From Maribacter_C sp947494565 (GTDB lineage Bacteria > Bacteroidota > Bacteroidia > Flavobacteriales > Flavobacteriaceae), in NCBI RefSeq assembly GCF_047345415.1, contig NZ_JBLFEP010000006.1, positions 310,001 to 374,000 on the forward strand: DNA of 64,000 nt, written 5' to 3'. Below are positions 1-8,453 of the stretch, piece by piece (the stretch's first letter is position 1; every line of letters starts with the position of its first letter). A model generated the notes under the pieces. The model worked only from the letters and a program-made list of their open reading frames with translations. It was not told the DNA's origin and searched no databases. A program made the translations under genes and the position numbers.

Positions 1-137
1 CAACGGCAACAGCCATTTTATTGAACGAGATAAGGAGATAAGGACGGGGAGCTTAGTGCTCGCCTGCTAGCTTAAAAAGTGTGGTGCTTGAAAGGTGGTT
101 TGAGGTATTGTATCAGGATATCAAACGTAGCTGGTAC
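1..137. other. left edge, no supported gene
   Basis: No complete gene is supported here. On the minus strand an ATG at 16-14 opens a frame running off the left edge (M-A-V-A-V), about 120 bases downstream of porT. It could be the start of the next minus-strand gene, but five codons cannot establish this. On the plus strand an open frame ends at about 70 and is also too short to judge. Confidence 0.3.
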
Positions 138-833
138 TTATTCGAAAGTGAAATTAATAAAAAGCCCACGTGTTCTTAGGGCTCCGATGTTCGACGTCCA
201 TGGACTATTGGGGTCGTTATCGGGTACCAATTCATCCGTAATGGCAAAAACCCCTCGTATGGATGGCGAGAACTTGAAGTATTCGAGATAGAAATCGATA
301 CCGAAACCCAGTTCGTAGTTGTACACCCATTTGGTCATGCGAAACGTGCCTGAGGCATTATCGTCCAAGGCCGTTTCATTACTCCCCAAGTTCAAGGAAG
401 CCGAAGCTCCTCCGACAAGAAACGGTTTGAAGTTACCCAAACGCCTTGTACTCACCTTTAGAAGTAAGGGAAAATTTATATACGTTGATTTTACCTCTCT
501 AACCGCATCGCGTTCCTCAGTGAAGCCTGGAAAACCCAATGTTCTGGCATTATAGGCCAGACCGGGTTCAATACGAACGTCTAGAAACTCATTAATGCGC
601 ATTTCACCGATTAAACCTACGGTGAACCCAAGCGTTTTATTTACTAGAATATCTTCGGTATCGCGATTGTAATCGAACTTGAAGTCATACTGGTTGAACC
701 CTAAATAATAGCCATAGTTCAAGAACTTTTTGTCTTTGTTCTCAATATTCAACACAGGCCTTTCGTTGAATTGTGCATGCAACGGCTTAGAGAGGGACAG
801 TAAGCCCAAAAATAAAATCAGAATAGTGCGCAT
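138..833 (-). CDS. porT: PorT/SprT outer-membrane protein of the type IX secretion system
   Basis: A 231-residue protein with an N-terminal signal peptide (cleavage near the Ala-Gln at about residue 21) followed by alternating hydrophobic strands typical of an 8-stranded outer-membrane beta-barrel. It ends in a Phe-rich strand (FINFTFE), as barrels do. Length and position directly after ubiE match PorT of Porphyromonas and SprT of Flavobacterium johnsoniae, which are needed for type IX secretion and gliding. Only 3 bases separate it from ubiE, so the two are probably cotranscribed. The family assignment rests on context, length and barrel character; generic PorT-like barrels exist, so a related barrel of other function is the alternative. 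Confidence 0.85.
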   Translation of the reverse strand: MRTILILFLGLLSLSKPLHAQFNERPVLNIENKDKKFLNYGYYLGFNQYDFKFDYNRDTEDILVNKTLGFTVGLIGEMRINEFLDVRIEPGLAYNARTLGFPGFTEERDAVREVKSTYINFPLLLKVSTRRLGNFKPFLVGGASASLNLGSNETALDDNASGTFRMTKWVYNYELGFGIDFYLEYFKFSPSIRGVFAITDELVPDNDPNSPWTSNIGALRTRGLFINFTFE

Positions 834-836
834 AGT

Positions 837-1565
837 TTACTTCGTGGCTACGTAAATACTTGCAACCCCAAAAGTTTGGGGTTTGTTCGTTACCTCTATA
901 AACCCGATTTTACGCAAAATATTGTTGAAGTCCTCTCCATGAGGGAAAACGGCTGCTGACGCCGAAAGATAGCGATAAGCGGAGCGGTCTTTTGAAAATA
1001 GACGTCCCACCAATGGCAGTATGTAGTTGCAGTGAAAAGCATAGCCTTGCTTGAATGGTGATTTGGTCGGCACGGATGTTTCCAAGACCACGAACGTACC
1101 TTTTGGGCGAAGCACTCTAAAGATCTCAGCCAAGCCTTTTTCCAAGTTCTCGAAATTGCGGACACCGAAGGCCACGGTTACGGCATCGAATGAATTATCG
1201 GCAAAAGGGAGCTGCTCACTATCCCCTACGACCATTTCAATGGTGTCGCTCAACTTCTTATCGGCGACCTTGGTTTTCCCGACCTCTAGCATACCGGGTG
1301 AAATATCGAGACCAATGATTTTTTTAGCCCCCGTTTCCATGAGGTTGATAGCTAGGTCGCCTGTTCCTGTTGCAATATCGAGTATGGTCTTGGGTTGCTT
1401 TTTCTTAAGAATAGCCACCACACGCTTTCGCCATTTGATATCGATTCCAAAAGAAATGACGCGATTCAGGCCATCATAGTTGTTCGAGATAGAATCGAAC
1501 ATTTGCGTGACCTGTTCCTTTTTACCCAGTTCGGAGTCTTTATAGGGTCTGATGTTTTCCGACAT
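837..1565 (-). CDS. ubiE: Demethylmenaquinone methyltransferase (UbiE/MenG)
   Basis: A 242-residue class I SAM-dependent methyltransferase that carries out the last step of menaquinone synthesis, methylating the demethylated quinone ring. The SAM-binding motif I is visible (ILDIATGTGDLAINL, about residues 61-75), followed by the acidic motif II and VTVAFGVRNF, which is characteristic of UbiE. The N-terminal VTQMFDSISNNYDGLNRV segment is also typical of the family. Flavobacteria respire with menaquinone, so the MenG role is the relevant one. It is the first gene of a two-gene unit with porT, with a -7 element 16 bases upstream of its ATG. Confidence 0.95.
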   Translation of the reverse strand: MSENIRPYKDSELGKKEQVTQMFDSISNNYDGLNRVISFGIDIKWRKRVVAILKKKQPKTILDIATGTGDLAINLMETGAKKIIGLDISPGMLEVGKTKVADKKLSDTIEMVVGDSEQLPFADNSFDAVTVAFGVRNFENLEKGLAEIFRVLRPKGTFVVLETSVPTKSPFKQGYAFHCNYILPLVGRLFSKDRSAYRYLSASAAVFPHGEDFNNILRKIGFIEVTNKPQTFGVASIYVATK

Positions 1566-1580
1566 TCAAGCAATTTTCGG

Positions 1581-1588
1581 CAAAGATA
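1581..1588 (-). promoter_or_regulatory. -7 promoter element for ubiE-porT
   Basis: TATCTTTG on the minus strand matches the Bacteroidetes -7 consensus TAnnTTTG. It lies 16 bases before the ubiE ATG. No clear -33 TTG was found at the usual distance. Confidence 0.45.
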
Positions 1589-1675
1589 CGACATAACGAC
1601 TGCTTTCTACTGAGGGGCGGTGCAATAAAGCGCTTATCAAAATGTTATAACTAAGGTAATTCTAGGGGTACAGTA

Positions 1676-1693
1676 TAAATTTGTGTAATTTTG
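1676..1693 (+). promoter_or_regulatory. possible tandem -7 elements upstream of trkA
   Basis: Two overlapping-phase matches to TAnnTTTG (TAAATTTG at 1676 and TAATTTTG at 1686) lie about 130 bases before trkA, giving a fairly long untranslated leader. No -33 element is evident. Either, both or neither may be used. Confidence 0.3.
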
Positions 1694-1819
1694 TATCCAA
1701 ATAGTTGCAAATCTTTTATAGATGGGCTGTAACATAACTATCGTGTTCCCGATGACACCACTCTCAAAAAGGGGATTTGGATTTTTATCCGACCTCTTTT
1801 CAACCATATACTACAATAG

Positions 1820-3169
1820 ATGAAAATCATAATTGCTGGGGCTGGCGAGGTTGGCTTCCATTTAGCAAAACTACTCTCTTACGAGTCACAAGACATCACC
1901 TTGATCGATACGAATAAAGAAAGTTTGGCCTATGCAGACGGTCATCTAGATATTCGTGTTCTAAAAGGCGATGCCACCTCCATTTCCGTTCTGCAAGATG
2001 CTAAGGTTGATCAATCGCATTTGGTTATCGGGGTGACTTCTTCCGAAACGACCAATATTACCCTATGTATGCTGGCGAAGCAATTAGGGTGCGAAAGAAC
2101 TATCGCAAGAATATCGAACACCGAATTTGTCGATAATAGGGATGTCGTCAAATTTGAGGAACTGGGTATCGATGAACTGATTTCCCCTGAGGAGTTGGCG
2201 GCCACTGAAATTCAATTGTTGTTGAATAAATCAGCTTTCAACGATACCTATGAATTCGAGGATGGAAAACTGATCATGGTGGGGGTATCTCTCCCTAAAT
2301 CTGCACCCTTCGTGGGGAAAATGGTCAAGGAAGCAGCCACTATTTTTCCTGAACTGCATTTCATGCCCATTGCCTTGCAGCGTTTGGGTACACAGTATAC
2401 GGTCATTCCAAGAGGTGATACGGTCTTCAAAGAAGGAGATCAAGTATATTTTATTACCACTTCGGAAGGGGTCGATGAGCTTTATAAATTGACCGGCAAG
2501 AAAAAAGAAGAGATCAAGAATGTCATGATACTGGGCGGAAGCAAAGTCGGTTATAAAGCGGCCCGCGACCTCTGCTCAAAAAAATTCAATGTGAAACTCA
2601 TAGAACAAAACAAGGAAAAAGCATTTGACCTTTCCGATGAGCTACCGAATGCATTGGTCATTAATGGAGACGGACGAAATGTGGAGTTATTGGAGGAAGA
2701 GAGCCTCGAATCCATGGACGCTTTTATCGCGGTGACCGGAAATTCAGAAACCAATATCATGTCATGTTTGGTCGCTAAATCGAAGCATATCAAGAAGACA
2801 ATTGCCTTGGTGGAGAACATGGATTATTTTCAACTCTCCCATTCCATTGGTATTGATACCCTCATCAACAAGAAGCTCTTGGCGGCCAACAATATTTTTA
2901 GGTATATCAGAAAAGGGGAAGTTGTTGCCCTAATGCGCATCAATAATCTGAACGCAGAAATTTTGGAGTTTGTGGTCAAATCGAATTCCAAGGTCACGGG
3001 GAATGTGATTCGCGACCTCGATTTCCCTAAAGCGGCAACAATCGGTGGGGTAGTGCGTGATGGTGAGGGAATCATTGCACTTGGAGGCTTTCGCATACAA
3101 GCTGGTGACCGAGTGGTGGTCTGCTGTTTACCGGAGGCGATTCCTAGAATTGAAAGACTGTTCCTCTGA
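1820..3169 (+). CDS. trkA: Trk system potassium transporter, NAD-binding regulatory subunit TrkA
   Basis: A 449-residue cytoplasmic protein made of two RCK (KTN-RCK_C) units. Each begins with a Rossmann nucleotide-binding motif: IIAGAGEVGFHLAKLL near residue 3 and VMILGGSKVGYKAARDL near residue 235. Each Rossmann fold is followed by a TrkA_C domain. This is the normal full-length duplicated TrkA. It gates the TrkH potassium pore in response to nucleotides. Its stop overlaps the trkH start (TGATG), so the two subunits are translationally coupled. Confidence 0.96.
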   Translation: MKIIIAGAGEVGFHLAKLLSYESQDITLIDTNKESLAYADGHLDIRVLKGDATSISVLQDAKVDQSHLVIGVTSSETTNITLCMLAKQLGCERTIARISNTEFVDNRDVVKFEELGIDELISPEELAATEIQLLLNKSAFNDTYEFEDGKLIMVGVSLPKSAPFVGKMVKEAATIFPELHFMPIALQRLGTQYTVIPRGDTVFKEGDQVYFITTSEGVDELYKLTGKKKEEIKNVMILGGSKVGYKAARDLCSKKFNVKLIEQNKEKAFDLSDELPNALVINGDGRNVELLEEESLESMDAFIAVTGNSETNIMSCLVAKSKHIKKTIALVENMDYFQLSHSIGIDTLINKKLLAANNIFRYIRKGEVVALMRINNLNAEILEFVVKSNSKVTGNVIRDLDFPKAATIGGVVRDGEGIIALGGFRIQAGDRVVVCCLPEAIPRIERLFL

Positions 3170-4659
3170 TGGGCCTAAATCAAAAAATCATTTTTCATAT
3201 CATGGGGCTACTGCTCCTCTTTAACGGGGGGTTCATGCTTCTAGCGGCCGTACTAAGTGCTGTTTACCAAGACGGGGCTACCCTAGATATTTTTCTTGCC
3301 TCTATGGTGTCCATGTTTATTGGGGTATTTGCGATGTTCACCACTCGCGGACATAAAAAAGAAGTAAAGCGAAAAGAAGGCTATCTCATCGTGACTTTTG
3401 GGTGGTTAGTGATGTCGGTTAGCGGCATGTTGCCCTACCTGTTTTCTGGGGCCATACCAGACGTGACCAATGCCTTCTTTGAAACGATCTCGGGCTATAC
3501 CACTACCGGAGCCTCTATTTTGGATGATATTGAATCACTACCAGAAGGCATCCTTTTCTGGCGGAGCCTAACCCATTGGATCGGCGGTATGGGTATCATT
3601 GTCTTGGCGATTGCCATTTTACCCCTGCTGGGAATCGGTGGTATGCAACTATTCGCTGCTGAGGCCCCTGGGCCCAGCGCCGACAAATTACACCCAAGAA
3701 TTACGGATACCGCAAAACGTCTTTGGTATATCTATGTGGGATACACGGCCGCAGAAACTTTGTTGTTGAAATTGGCGGGGATGAGTTTTTTCGACGCCAT
3801 CAATCATTCTTTGGCGACCCTATCTACAGGTGGGTTTTCCACAAAGAACGCTAGTTTGGCCTTCTGGAACGATCAACCGCTCATTCAATATATCGTTATC
3901 CTTTTTATGTTTTTGGCCGGAACGAATTTTGTACTAAGCTATTTTGCATTCAAAGGAAAGGTACAGCGAATTCTTAAGGACGAGGAATTTAAGTTTTATA
4001 CCATTTTTATTCTATTGTTTACTGTCTTGGCAGGCTTGGTCATTTATTCCACAGCCAATGTACAGGTCTCCGAATATCACCCGATGGTACTCGGGGAAGG
4101 CGAAAGTGCGTTTCGGCATGCGCTTTTTCAAGTAATTGCGGTCGTCACTACTACAGGTTTTGTTTCGGCTGATTTTACGAGTTGGACTCCCTTTTTGACT
4201 ATCTTTTTCTTCGGATTGTTCTTTCTAGGGGGTTCGGCCGGTTCTACCGCAGGGGGAATTAAGGTCATGCGACATTTATTGATCATCAAAAACGGTTTGT
4301 TGGAGTTCAAACGCACCCTACATCCGAATGCGATTATTCCGGTACGCTATAATAACAAGACCATCAAAGAACATATCGTCTATAACATTATTGCCTTTTT
4401 TGTGCTGTATATGCTGCTCTTCATTATTGGGGCTTTGGGTCTTGGTGCAATGGGGCTTGATTTCGTCTCTGCTATTGGAGGAGCTGCTTCCTCTTTGGGT
4501 AATGTCGGGCCGGCACTGGGCAGTTTGAATCCTGTAAGTAATTTTAATGGGCTACCCGACATTGGAAAATGGTGGTGCGGCTTTTTGATGCTTGCCGGTC
4601 GTTTGGAACTTTTTACGGTCCTGATCTTGCTTACACCTTATTTTTGGAAACGCACCTAA
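3169..4659 (+). CDS. trkH: Trk potassium uptake pore subunit TrkH
   Basis: A 496-residue inner-membrane protein with about ten hydrophobic segments arranged as repeated membrane-pore-membrane units. Selectivity-filter-like loops are visible: GYTTTGAS near residue 110, SLATLSTGGFST near 220, a third around VTTTGFVSADF near 328, and a fourth near ASSLGNVGP. This is the pore for K+ uptake with TrkA as gating ring. Length and filter glycines match the family. The gene ends the plus-strand unit; the next gene is convergent, 63 bases away, and I see no clear terminator between them. Confidence 0.96.
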   Translation: MGLNQKIIFHIMGLLLLFNGGFMLLAAVLSAVYQDGATLDIFLASMVSMFIGVFAMFTTRGHKKEVKRKEGYLIVTFGWLVMSVSGMLPYLFSGAIPDVTNAFFETISGYTTTGASILDDIESLPEGILFWRSLTHWIGGMGIIVLAIAILPLLGIGGMQLFAAEAPGPSADKLHPRITDTAKRLWYIYVGYTAAETLLLKLAGMSFFDAINHSLATLSTGGFSTKNASLAFWNDQPLIQYIVILFMFLAGTNFVLSYFAFKGKVQRILKDEEFKFYTIFILLFTVLAGLVIYSTANVQVSEYHPMVLGEGESAFRHALFQVIAVVTTTGFVSADFTSWTPFLTIFFFGLFFLGGSAGSTAGGIKVMRHLLIIKNGLLEFKRTLHPNAIIPVRYNNKTIKEHIVYNIIAFFVLYMLLFIIGALGLGAMGLDFVSAIGGAASSLGNVGPALGSLNPVSNFNGLPDIGKWWCGFLMLAGRLELFTVLILLTPYFWKRT

Positions 4660-4722
4660 AGCTTTATGTTCCGTATGTACTTGGTGCAGAAATAGCCTGG
4701 AAACGGCTTTGCATGGTATACT

Positions 4723-5073
4723 TCAATTGTACCACACCGCATAGCGTTTTCGTCTTAGTTCCAAAGCTAGGGCCGCTTCTGCTTTAAGGGCTTCGTTTCT
4801 TGAGGTAATCGGATCGATATGATTGTAAAGGCTCGGTCTTAAATAGGAGCCGTATTTTCGGACGATATTCGATGAAAGGTTATGTCCTTTGCTATTGCGG
4901 TACCCCGTTTTGTGTTGTTCAAAACGCACTTTTGGCGTCTTACTTGTCATCCCTACATACAAACATTCCAGAACACCATTGAATTGAGGATTGGCGGCTC
5001 GAAAGCGGGCATTTTCAGTAAATACACGCTTATGTAGTTCGATGACGTAGATGCGATAAACAGTTTTTGGCAT
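4723..5073 (-). CDS. GIY-YIG-like nuclease domain protein
   Basis: A 116-residue protein. The segment LECLYVGMTSKTPKVRFEQH (residues 36-55) looks like a degenerate GIY-YIG signature, with Tyr-Val-Gly in place of Tyr-Ile-Gly and a conserved downstream Arg. A later NEALKAEAALALELRRKRY helix supplies a possible catalytic Glu. Small single-domain proteins of this type are common in bacteria and often lack a known substrate. It begins 15 bases after the M20 amidohydrolase stop, so it may be cotranscribed with it. Catalytic competence is uncertain because the first tyrosine of the GIY motif is not obvious. Confidence 0.7.
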   Translation of the reverse strand: MPKTVYRIYVIELHKRVFTENARFRAANPQFNGVLECLYVGMTSKTPKVRFEQHKTGYRNSKGHNLSSNIVRKYGSYLRPSLYNHIDPITSRNEALKAEAALALELRRKRYAVWYN

Positions 5074-5088
5074 TACAAATCGGTCTCG

Positions 5089-6513
5089 TTATTTGCGGTA
5101 ATCCAAGGCCGGTTCCCGATTCCCCAATAAAGCGACGTATTTGAAATCGGCTCCTCTTCTCTCTTGAAATTCCGCCTTGATGGCATCTAACAATTTTGGG
5201 GACTTGTAAATGTCCAATGCGGTCAAGGCCATTGTTTTGGCCGCTACCAGCATTCCTTTGGATCCGATGGAGGTACCCCCGGCGGCAACGGCTTGCCAGC
5301 TATGAGGTGGTGTGCCAGGAACCCAAGTAGCCGCCCTGATGGCCGCGAGTGGTGCATTCCAGCTGACATCCCCAGTATCCGCGGACGCTTTACCATAGGT
5401 GAATTTCATGGGTTGTACGGTATTTGCACTGGCCAGGGGTTTTCTGGTTTCAAGGGTTTTTTGAATCTCTTCGGCAAACTTCAATTCTTCCTCATTATAG
5501 GCGACACCACCAACCAAATTCATATTGGTGTGCATTAATGAGGCCAATGCTTCGTTGGGAAGCCTGTCATAGGTGCCTCCGATGATTTCATAGGTCATTG
5601 CGGTTTCGGTACCGATGGCGGCGCCTTCCGCTGCTTTCACGACACGATCCCAAACCGCTTTCACTTCTTCTCGATTGGCGTGGCGCACAATATAATAGAC
5701 TTCTGCTTCCGCCGGAACAATATTCGGTGCGTCACCTCCTTTGGTAATTGCATAATGAATACGTGTAGACTCCGTCGTGTGTTCCCGCAGCATATTCACC
5801 AGGTCGTTCATACCTTCGACCCCATCCAAAGCGGATCGGCCCAACTCTGGGGCTGCCGCGGCATGGGAAGAATTTCCCTTAAAGCGGAACTTCCCTGAAA
5901 TGGTGGCGAGATTGGTGCTTGGGTTTGAAGCGTTCGCATCCCCAGGATGCCATGAAACAATTGCATCGATATCGTCGAACAAACCGGCACGGACCATATA
6001 AACTTTTCCAGACCCTCCTTCTTCCGCTGGGGTACCATAAAATCGTATCGTGCCCGATTTTCCGGAATCATTTAACCAGTCTTTGATCGCGATTGCTGCG
6101 GCCATAGACCCTGTGCCGAAAAGGTGGTGCCCACAGGCCTGCCCGGGTGCTCCTTCGATTCTAGGCTTCTTAAGGGGCGTTGCTGCCTGTGACATCCCTG
6201 GAAGGGCATCGAATTCGCCAAGAATTCCAATAATAGGGCTACCTGAACCGTAGGAGGCCGTAAAGGCTGTCGGAATGTTGGCCACTCCCTTATTTATGGT
6301 AAAGCCTTCTTTCGCCAACTCAGTCTGTAAAAGCATCGAACTTTTTTCTTCGAGATATCCCAATTCTGGATTTTCCCAAAGTTCCATGGCAATTTTTGAA
6401 TAGTGTTCTTTTTTGGACTCAATGCTTTCGATGAGGTCTTTTTTATCTTTTTGGGCGAACATGATGGAGCATCCGGCGACAACGAATACTGCAACTAAGA
6501 TGTGTTTTTTCAT
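5089..6513 (-). CDS. Secreted M20 family amidohydrolase (AbgB-like)
   Basis: A 474-residue M20D-type metallopeptidase/amidohydrolase with a signal peptide (MFAQ cleavage region near residue 21). The co-catalytic metal-binding segments are visible: GQACGHHLFGTG near residue 125, TPAEEGGSGK near 160 and SWHPGD near 187. A dimerisation insert containing the GNSSHAAAAPE motif follows. The closest named relative is the p-aminobenzoyl-glutamate hydrolase subunit AbgB; exported versions in Bacteroidetes have unknown amide substrates. A near-perfect inverted repeat sits directly before the ATG and may be an operator. Substrate cannot be deduced. Confidence 0.85.
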   Translation of the reverse strand: MKKHILVAVFVVAGCSIMFAQKDKKDLIESIESKKEHYSKIAMELWENPELGYLEEKSSMLLQTELAKEGFTINKGVANIPTAFTASYGSGSPIIGILGEFDALPGMSQAATPLKKPRIEGAPGQACGHHLFGTGSMAAAIAIKDWLNDSGKSGTIRFYGTPAEEGGSGKVYMVRAGLFDDIDAIVSWHPGDANASNPSTNLATISGKFRFKGNSSHAAAAPELGRSALDGVEGMNDLVNMLREHTTESTRIHYAITKGGDAPNIVPAEAEVYYIVRHANREEVKAVWDRVVKAAEGAAIGTETAMTYEIIGGTYDRLPNEALASLMHTNMNLVGGVAYNEEELKFAEEIQKTLETRKPLASANTVQPMKFTYGKASADTGDVSWNAPLAAIRAATWVPGTPPHSWQAVAAGGTSIGSKGMLVAAKTMALTALDIYKSPKLLDAIKAEFQERRGADFKYVALLGNREPALDYRK

Positions 6514-6547
6514 TTTACGGTCATTTAGGAGATATACCGTAAATATA
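6514..6547 (-). promoter_or_regulatory. inverted repeat overlapping a -7-like element before the M20 gene
   Basis: TTTACGGT at 6514-6521 and ACCGTAAA at 6536-6543 form a perfect 8-base inverted repeat with a 14-base centre. It ends next to the start codon and overlaps TATATTTA (6547-6540, minus strand), which resembles the -7 consensus. This arrangement suits a repressor operator or a 5' hairpin. The binding protein is unknown. Confidence 0.3.
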
Positions 6548-6667
6548 AGGCTTGCAAGTGATCGAAAACAGGATTGGATGCGAAATCCCGGTTGATTTTT
6601 GGAGTATGCGGAGGAGTTAAAGAAAGTAGGGCCAAGGTGTGATGTCCTAAGTGCGAGAACAATTTTT

Positions 6668-7390
6668 TTAGTTTTCCTTTGTACTTAGGTACTCGGCAAT
6701 ATGAGCATGCCCCTCTTTTTTGGCAATCGACAGCGGCGTATCTCCATTGTCCATTTTTGAATCTAAGCGCGCGCCGTTCTCCACTAGAAGTTTCGTCAAT
6801 TCAAGATTTCCACGATGCACTGCTGAATGCAAAGCGGTCACATTTTGGGTCTGTGTCGCGTTGATGTGAACACCTTTCTCGATAAATAATAGGCATAGCT
6901 CATAATTCTCTCTGGCGACCGCTGAGTGTAGGGCGTTGACTTTTGAAGGGTTGGTCGCTGCCAAATTTGGGTCGGCACCGTGCTCGATCAATAATTTGGC
7001 GATTTCGGTCCTATTGAAAAATGCCGCAAGGGATAGTGGGCTGAAGCCATCCTTGGAACGGGAATTACAAATCTCAGAGGCGGATTGGTCAAGGAAGCCC
7101 TTTACATTTTCGGTTTTGCCAACCACGATCGCCTCATAAAAGGAAAAGGTTTTTTTGAGTTCAACGCCTTTTTTTAAGACGTCTCCCATTCCGCTGTAGG
7201 CGATGATCATTAGTCCAGAACTACCGTTCTCATCCTCAAGATCCAGAATTTCAGGACGTTTTTCAAGTAAAACAATGGCTTTCTCCGCTTCATTTTTTTC
7301 AATAAGGTTTTTCAGTAGTTCAATCATGTTGTCTGTTTTTGGTATGAGGCCGACCAAGGCATACAGTACGATGGTAATCGCTAGTTTCAT
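6668..7390 (-). CDS. Ankyrin repeat protein, probably exported
   Basis: A 240-residue protein beginning with a hydrophobic stretch (LAITIVLYALVGLIP) that looks like a signal peptide or anchor. It is followed by at least four ankyrin repeats; the clearest are at about residues 110-145 (DGFSPLSLAAFFNRTEIAKL), 146-180 (NALHSAVARENYELCLL), 181-212 (TALHSAVHRGNLELTKLL) and 213-240 (NGDTPLSIAKKEGH). Ankyrin repeats bind other proteins, but the partner is not evident. It lies 55 bases downstream of an AraC regulator on the same strand, which may control it. A second exported ankyrin protein lies at 32358-32747. Confidence 0.85.
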   Translation of the reverse strand: MKLAITIVLYALVGLIPKTDNMIELLKNLIEKNEAEKAIVLLEKRPEILDLEDENGSSGLMIIAYSGMGDVLKKGVELKKTFSFYEAIVVGKTENVKGFLDQSASEICNSRSKDGFSPLSLAAFFNRTEIAKLLIEHGADPNLAATNPSKVNALHSAVARENYELCLLFIEKGVHINATQTQNVTALHSAVHRGNLELTKLLVENGARLDSKMDNGDTPLSIAKKEGHAHIAEYLSTKEN

Positions 7391-7445
7391 TTTGCTATCT
7401 TTTCTTCAAAGAAAACAACCTGATGTAAAAATCAGTTACTATATA

Positions 7446-8276
7446 TCACCTTTTTCGAAATTCACTGGGAGACATCCCCGTCATCCGCTTAAAATAGGTG
7501 CTGAAATTACTCATACTGGTATACCCTATTTGAATGGCAATATCCTTAATCGGGGTTTCGCCTTGCAGTAACAATTGTTGCGCTTCCTGGATTCTTTTTT
7601 GCGAAATATACTGAAAAGGGGTTGCCCCAAAAAAGCGACTGAAGTTACGCAAAAGATGGTTTTCCGAGAGCAGACCTATCGTGGCAATATCCTTTAAACG
7701 AAGATCTTCCCGATAGTTTGCATCGATATAGTCCTTAACGAAAATAATCCTGCGATAGATCTCTTTTCGAGTGGATTCCTTTTTGGCAAGCAATCGATAG
7801 GTTTCTTTTTGACTTTGGTAATTTTGGCCTAGAATTGCATTTAGCAGGCGAAGGTAATATTCGTCTTGCTCTATTAACGACATTCCTGCCTCTGATTTTG
7901 TCCTTCCGCTGTGGAGTAAAGAGGAAACCGGCCCTTGGTGCGGGTAGTTCCGTTCGAAAAGGCGTAGGCCACCATATGATTTAGGATTCTGATCTAGCAT
8001 CTGTCGATCTGAAGAATGCCACTCCGAGACCACTTCGGCAACGAATTCTGGAGAAAAGAATACACAGAAAGAGCCAGTGGTTTCCCTACTATCAATGGTC
8101 AATCGATACGCAGTGCATTCGTTCAGGATAAGATAGTTTTTTTGATCAACTACGTAAGCCCGTTGTTTGACTTCATAATCGGCTTTTCCTTTGTGAAAAG
8201 ATTTAATCGATAGATAACATTCTCCCGACCATTGATATGTTTTGGCTTCTTGATGAATGATAAAATTCCGCTCCAC
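7446..8276 (-). CDS. AraC family transcriptional regulator
   Basis: A 276-residue protein. The C-terminal 100 residues form a double helix-turn-helix AraC/XylS domain: YREDLRLKDIATIGLLSENH near 188, RFFGATPFQYISQKRI near 215, then IKDIAIQIGYTSMSNFSTYF and MTGMSPSEFRKR at the end. The N-terminal part is a beta-rich sensor region of the cupin-like kind found in regulators that respond to small molecules. It is the first gene of a possible unit with the ankyrin protein. Its ligand is unknown. Confidence 0.88.
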   Translation of the reverse strand: MERNFIIHQEAKTYQWSGECYLSIKSFHKGKADYEVKQRAYVVDQKNYLILNECTAYRLTIDSRETTGSFCVFFSPEFVAEVVSEWHSSDRQMLDQNPKSYGGLRLFERNYPHQGPVSSLLHSGRTKSEAGMSLIEQDEYYLRLLNAILGQNYQSQKETYRLLAKKESTRKEIYRRIIFVKDYIDANYREDLRLKDIATIGLLSENHLLRNFSRFFGATPFQYISQKRIQEAQQLLLQGETPIKDIAIQIGYTSMSNFSTYFKRMTGMSPSEFRKR

Positions 8277-8453
8277 GGCTAAAGAATTGCGTTTGTCTTT
8301 ATAACTAGGAAGTTACAACGAAAAATAACAATTTGCCTCTAAACGAATAGATCAGTGGAATACTTGCAGACTGGCGATCAATCCAGATGAAGTCCAACCT
8401 TTTCTAGTTGCTTCCGAGTATACTTAGGAATTAGTGCTTTTCGAATTACGTAG

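Noticed and set aside
1..16. Minus-strand ATG at the left edge (M-A-V-A-V) as the next gene after porT
   Set aside because: Only five codons are in the window; too little to call.
1740..1805. GC-richer stretch before trkA as a terminator or riboswitch
   Set aside because: Pairing between GGATTTGGAT and ATCCGACCTC is only partial and no known motif fits.
8277..8453. Gap between the AraC regulator and the aminotransferase as a regulatory RNA
   Set aside because: No stable hairpin, promoter plus terminator pair or conserved element could be seen.
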